Positions 62,162 to 64,000 of a stretch of 64,000 bases of DNA are shown one piece after another. The notes under the pieces were generated by a model. It searched no databases. It was given only the letters and a program-made list of their open reading frames with translations, and was not told the origin of the DNA. The DNA is from Rubripirellula amarantea (lineage in GTDB: Bacteria; Planctomycetota; Planctomycetia; Pirellulales; Pirellulaceae), in the NCBI RefSeq assembly GCF_007859865.1, contig NZ_SJPI01000001.1, forward strand, positions 248,001-312,000, in the 5' to 3' direction. Position 1 is the stretch's first letter, and each line of letters starts with the position of its first letter. The translations under genes were made by a program, and so were the position numbers.

Positions 62162-62188
62162 GCCACAAGCCACAAGCCACAAGCCACG
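62162..62188. repeat. 7-bp tandem repeat
   Basis: Three exact copies of GCCACAA and a fourth partial copy (GCCACGG), about 65 bp from the 13-bp array. Confidence 0.85.
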
Positions 62189-62321
62189 GCTAAAAACCAT
62201 AAGACTGCATGGAGCACGATGGCAATCGCGCGAGACTTGCCCCCCACCCACGACCAGTCCGTAGCGATCGGCTCGCCAACGCTATCACGGCGTCCCAGTT
62301 CACCGAGCCAAAATTTCGGAC

Positions 62322-62636
62322 TTAGGCAATCGCATTTCGGCGAAAACGCTTGGGAAGCGTGAAGGCGTACAAAATGGTGATCGTGCCGCCGGCAAGCAAC
62401 ATCCAAGGCATCCATTCTTTTGGTCGCCAAACTTTGGCGGTCGCCGATGGACTTCCCGCAGGATTGATAAAACTCGACGGACGTGTCTCGTTGGCCGAGT
62501 ACATGCTGGCACTGTCGATAACCAAACACTCGGCGCCAACAATGATCGCCATGATGCCGAGTGCGAGAAAGATAGATCGCCACATGGGAGGAAACGCTTC
62601 CGGCTGATTGAAGAATCCAAAGAAGTCCGTGGACAC
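62322..62636 (-). CDS. Small membrane protein of unknown function
   Basis: 104 residues, GTG start. Two transmembrane helices (about 20-40, RSIFLALGIMAIIVGAECLV, and 75-93, MPWMLLAGGTITILYAF) flank a polar loop, and the tail is basic (LPKRFRRN). The sequence looks natural, with helices and Trp/Pro residues at membrane interfaces, but it belongs to no family I recognise. It is downstream of the amidase gene on the same strand, 113 bp away. Confidence 0.6.
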   Translation of the reverse strand: MSTDFFGFFNQPEAFPPMWRSIFLALGIMAIIVGAECLVIDSASMYSANETRPSSFINPAGSPSATAKVWRPKEWMPWMLLAGGTITILYAFTLPKRFRRNAIA

Positions 62637-62749
62637 TCACCGAGCGCCCGCACGCTCCTTTATCGAGCGGCAACGACGTTCAGCGGTAGGGTTTTTCAAT
62701 TGCCCTTCGCGATCGATAAATCCCGAATGATCGAGACCGAACAATCGCG

Positions 62750-63616
62750 TTAATCGATCCAACGTTTCATCAGCCCTTCATAGGCGTCGATTCGGCGATC
62801 TCGAAAGAATGGCCAATGGGTTCGCACCACGTCGATATCATCCATCGAGCAATCGGTTGTCACCAAACACTCATCCTGGGTTCGATTCTCCGCCGCAATC
62901 TCGCCTCGAGGCGAAGCAACAAACGAGGTGCCCCAGAATTCCAAGTTGCCTTCGATACCAACACGATTGGCGGCACCGACCCACAATCCATTGCTGATCG
63001 CGTGCGCTCGCATCGCCGTTTGCCAAGCATCTTGCTGACCAGCTCCAAACTCGGCTTTCTCTTCGTGAATCCAACCAATGGCTGTTGGATACAACAAGAT
63101 TTCGGCACCCGCGAGTGCCAACAGACGTGCGGTTTCGGGATACCATTGATCCCAACACACCGCAACACCAAGCTTGGCATAGCGAGTTTGAATAGGTGTG
63201 AAGCCAAGGTCGCCCGGTGTGAAGTAAAACTTTTCGTAGAACAAAGGGTCATCGGGAATGTGCATCTTTCGATACGTCCCCGCGATGCTGCCGTCGGCAT
63301 CAATCACGACCGCCGTGTTGTGGTAAAGACCAGGGGCACGTCGTTCGAACAGAGGCACAACGACGACAACCTCGTGCTTGGCAGCGACTTTGGAAATCGC
63401 CTCGGTTGTGGGTCCGGGGATGGATTCCGCCCAGTCGAACATCCGATGATCTTCCGATTGGCAAGGGTAAGGCCCGGTGAATAGCTCCTGCAGACAAATC
63501 ACCTGTGCACCGTCGGCAGCGGCTTTTTCTATCCACCCCAGAGCCGCATCCACATTCTTTTCACGAGTTCCGGCATCTCGCATTTGAACGAGCGATAGAC
63601 GAACATTTCGGACCAC
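62750..63616 (-). CDS. aguB: N-carbamoylputrescine amidase-type carbon-nitrogen hydrolase
   Basis: 288 residues with GTG start. The nitrilase triad is present: Glu44 (CLQELFTGPY), Lys117 (YRKMHIPDD) and Cys154 (AVCWDQWYPE). EKFYFTPGD, AAANR-like WVGAANRVG and FFRDRRIDAY are strongly like plant and bacterial AguB. The enzyme hydrolyses N-carbamoylputrescine to putrescine, CO2 and ammonia, in the agmatine route to polyamines. An agmatine deiminase (aguA) is not in the window. It is divergent from bioD with about 50 bp between starts. Confidence 0.88.
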   Translation of the reverse strand: MVRNVRLSLVQMRDAGTREKNVDAALGWIEKAAADGAQVICLQELFTGPYPCQSEDHRMFDWAESIPGPTTEAISKVAAKHEVVVVVPLFERRAPGLYHNTAVVIDADGSIAGTYRKMHIPDDPLFYEKFYFTPGDLGFTPIQTRYAKLGVAVCWDQWYPETARLLALAGAEILLYPTAIGWIHEEKAEFGAGQQDAWQTAMRAHAISNGLWVGAANRVGIEGNLEFWGTSFVASPRGEIAAENRTQDECLVTTDCSMDDIDVVRTHWPFFRDRRIDAYEGLMKRWID

Positions 63617-63669
63617 GGTTATTACTTTCGTTGTTAATGAATTGAATGAAGCGAGAAGTCAGTTCCCAA

Positions 63670-64000
63670 ATGGGCAATCCTAAATCGACCGCGTTGTTTT
63701 TTGCAGGTACCGACACTGATGTGGGCAAAACCTATACCGCATCACTGGCGGCCAAGCATTTTGCCAGCCGTGGCTTACGAGTGGGCGTCTACAAACCAGT
63801 CGCCAGCGGTTGCCGTTGCGAAAACGGCGTTCGAATTGCAGACGACGCCGCATCACTATGGCACGCCGCTGGTCAACCGCGAACACCCGACGAAGTCTGT
63901 CCGCAAAAATTTCTCGCCCCTTTGGCTCCACCCGAAGCCGCCAAACTCGAAAACTGTTTTGTTGATGACGAACAACTACTCGCAGGCCTGCTACCTTGGC
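63670..64000 (+). CDS. bioD: Dethiobiotin synthetase, 3'-truncated by the window edge
   Basis: 110 codons are visible and the frame is open to the last base. The P-loop is AGTDTDVGKTYTA (about residues 12-24), and VGVYKPVASGC carries the catalytic Lys, as in BioD. The enzyme closes the ureido ring of dethiobiotin from 7,8-diaminopelargonate, CO2 and ATP. The start is taken at 63670 (MGNPKSTALFF); an in-frame ATG at 63646 would add eight residues. Usual BioD proteins begin close to the P-loop, favouring the shorter start. Confidence 0.88.
   Translation, partial: MGNPKSTALFFAGTDTDVGKTYTASLAAKHFASRGLRVGVYKPVASGCRCENGVRIADDAASLWHAAGQPRTPDEVCPQKFLAPLAPPEAAKLENCFVDDEQLLAGLLPW

Larger units (their letters stand above)
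61880..62321. other. Divergent intergenic region upstream of the LysR gene, with simple repeats
   Basis: About 440 bp without a credible gene. It holds the 13-bp and 7-bp repeats listed separately; open frames crossing it on the minus strand are made of repeated codons and show no protein features. Confidence 0.45.

Overview
The window reads as a chromosomal segment of a planctomycete, most likely of the Pirellulales (Rhodopirellula-like). The grounds are inference from gene content. There is a paired TIGR03546/TIGR03545 unit, a Bacteroidetes/planctomycete-type alternative GlmU, several large secreted proteins with Cys-rich segments, two OmpL-like beta-barrel porins with Cys-rich N-termini, many genes without a clear Shine-Dalgarno sequence, and moderate GC content. 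No insertion sequence, prophage, integrase, CRISPR array or rRNA was seen. Both window edges cut a gene: a FAH-family hydrolase at the left and bioD at the right.

Layout. 0-3.6 kb: 3' part of a fumarylacetoacetate-hydrolase-family gene, then the minus-strand pair TIGR03546-TIGR03545. 3.9-14.5 kb: a plus-strand DNA-end-processing operon, addB-like, addA-like, YhaO/SbcD-like and YhaN/SbcC-like, with 4-bp ATGA overlaps at two of three junctions. 14.6-19.8 kb: a methyltransferase, then rpmF-fabD-fabG-acpP-fabF, the classical fatty-acid cluster without plsX and fabH. 20-26.5 kb: a conserved hypothetical gene, a 14-bp tandem repeat, clpX, a small membrane protein, a TIM-barrel isomerase-like gene coupled to a UbiA-family prenyltransferase, and a secreted hypothetical protein. 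26.8-33.5 kb: an envelope-protein region with three secreted proteins or lipoproteins (two sharing an unnamed domain, one ending in a DUF11-like domain), a methyltransferase-fold lipoprotein, a Cys4 zinc-ribbon-like protein and another secreted protein. 34.3-39.2 kb: ftsY and two paralogous porins. 39.7-41.9 kb: amt and a PII gene. 41.9-51.6 kb (minus strand): a Cys-rich secreted protein, an OprP-type porin, and a possible operon of alternative GlmU, argC, a CPBP protease and a large VWA/GATase-like membrane protein. 51.7-64 kb: a secreted hypothetical, tRNA-Lys and tRNA-Ser, apbE, a LysR regulator with gltB-gltD, a small membrane protein, an N-carbamoylputrescine amidase and bioD.

Themes. 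Nitrogen assimilation is concentrated here (amt, PII, gltBD with an adjacent LysR regulator, argC, an amidase releasing ammonia). Envelope biogenesis is the other theme. At least five exported proteins carry short Cys-dense tracts, and three of them share a recognisable V(N/S)Y/C..CxCG-like motif soon after the signal peptide. Short tandem repeats of unrelated sequence occupy at least five intergenic regions.

Best candidates for undescribed biology are the Cys-rich export module shared by porins and lipoproteins, the repeated domain of the 26.8-29.2 kb proteins, an exported methyltransferase-like lipoprotein, an 11-bp-phased hexamer array upstream of a PII gene whose T-loop lacks both tyrosines, and the four-gene AddAB/YhaO-YhaN operon whose helicase subunit has no nuclease domain.
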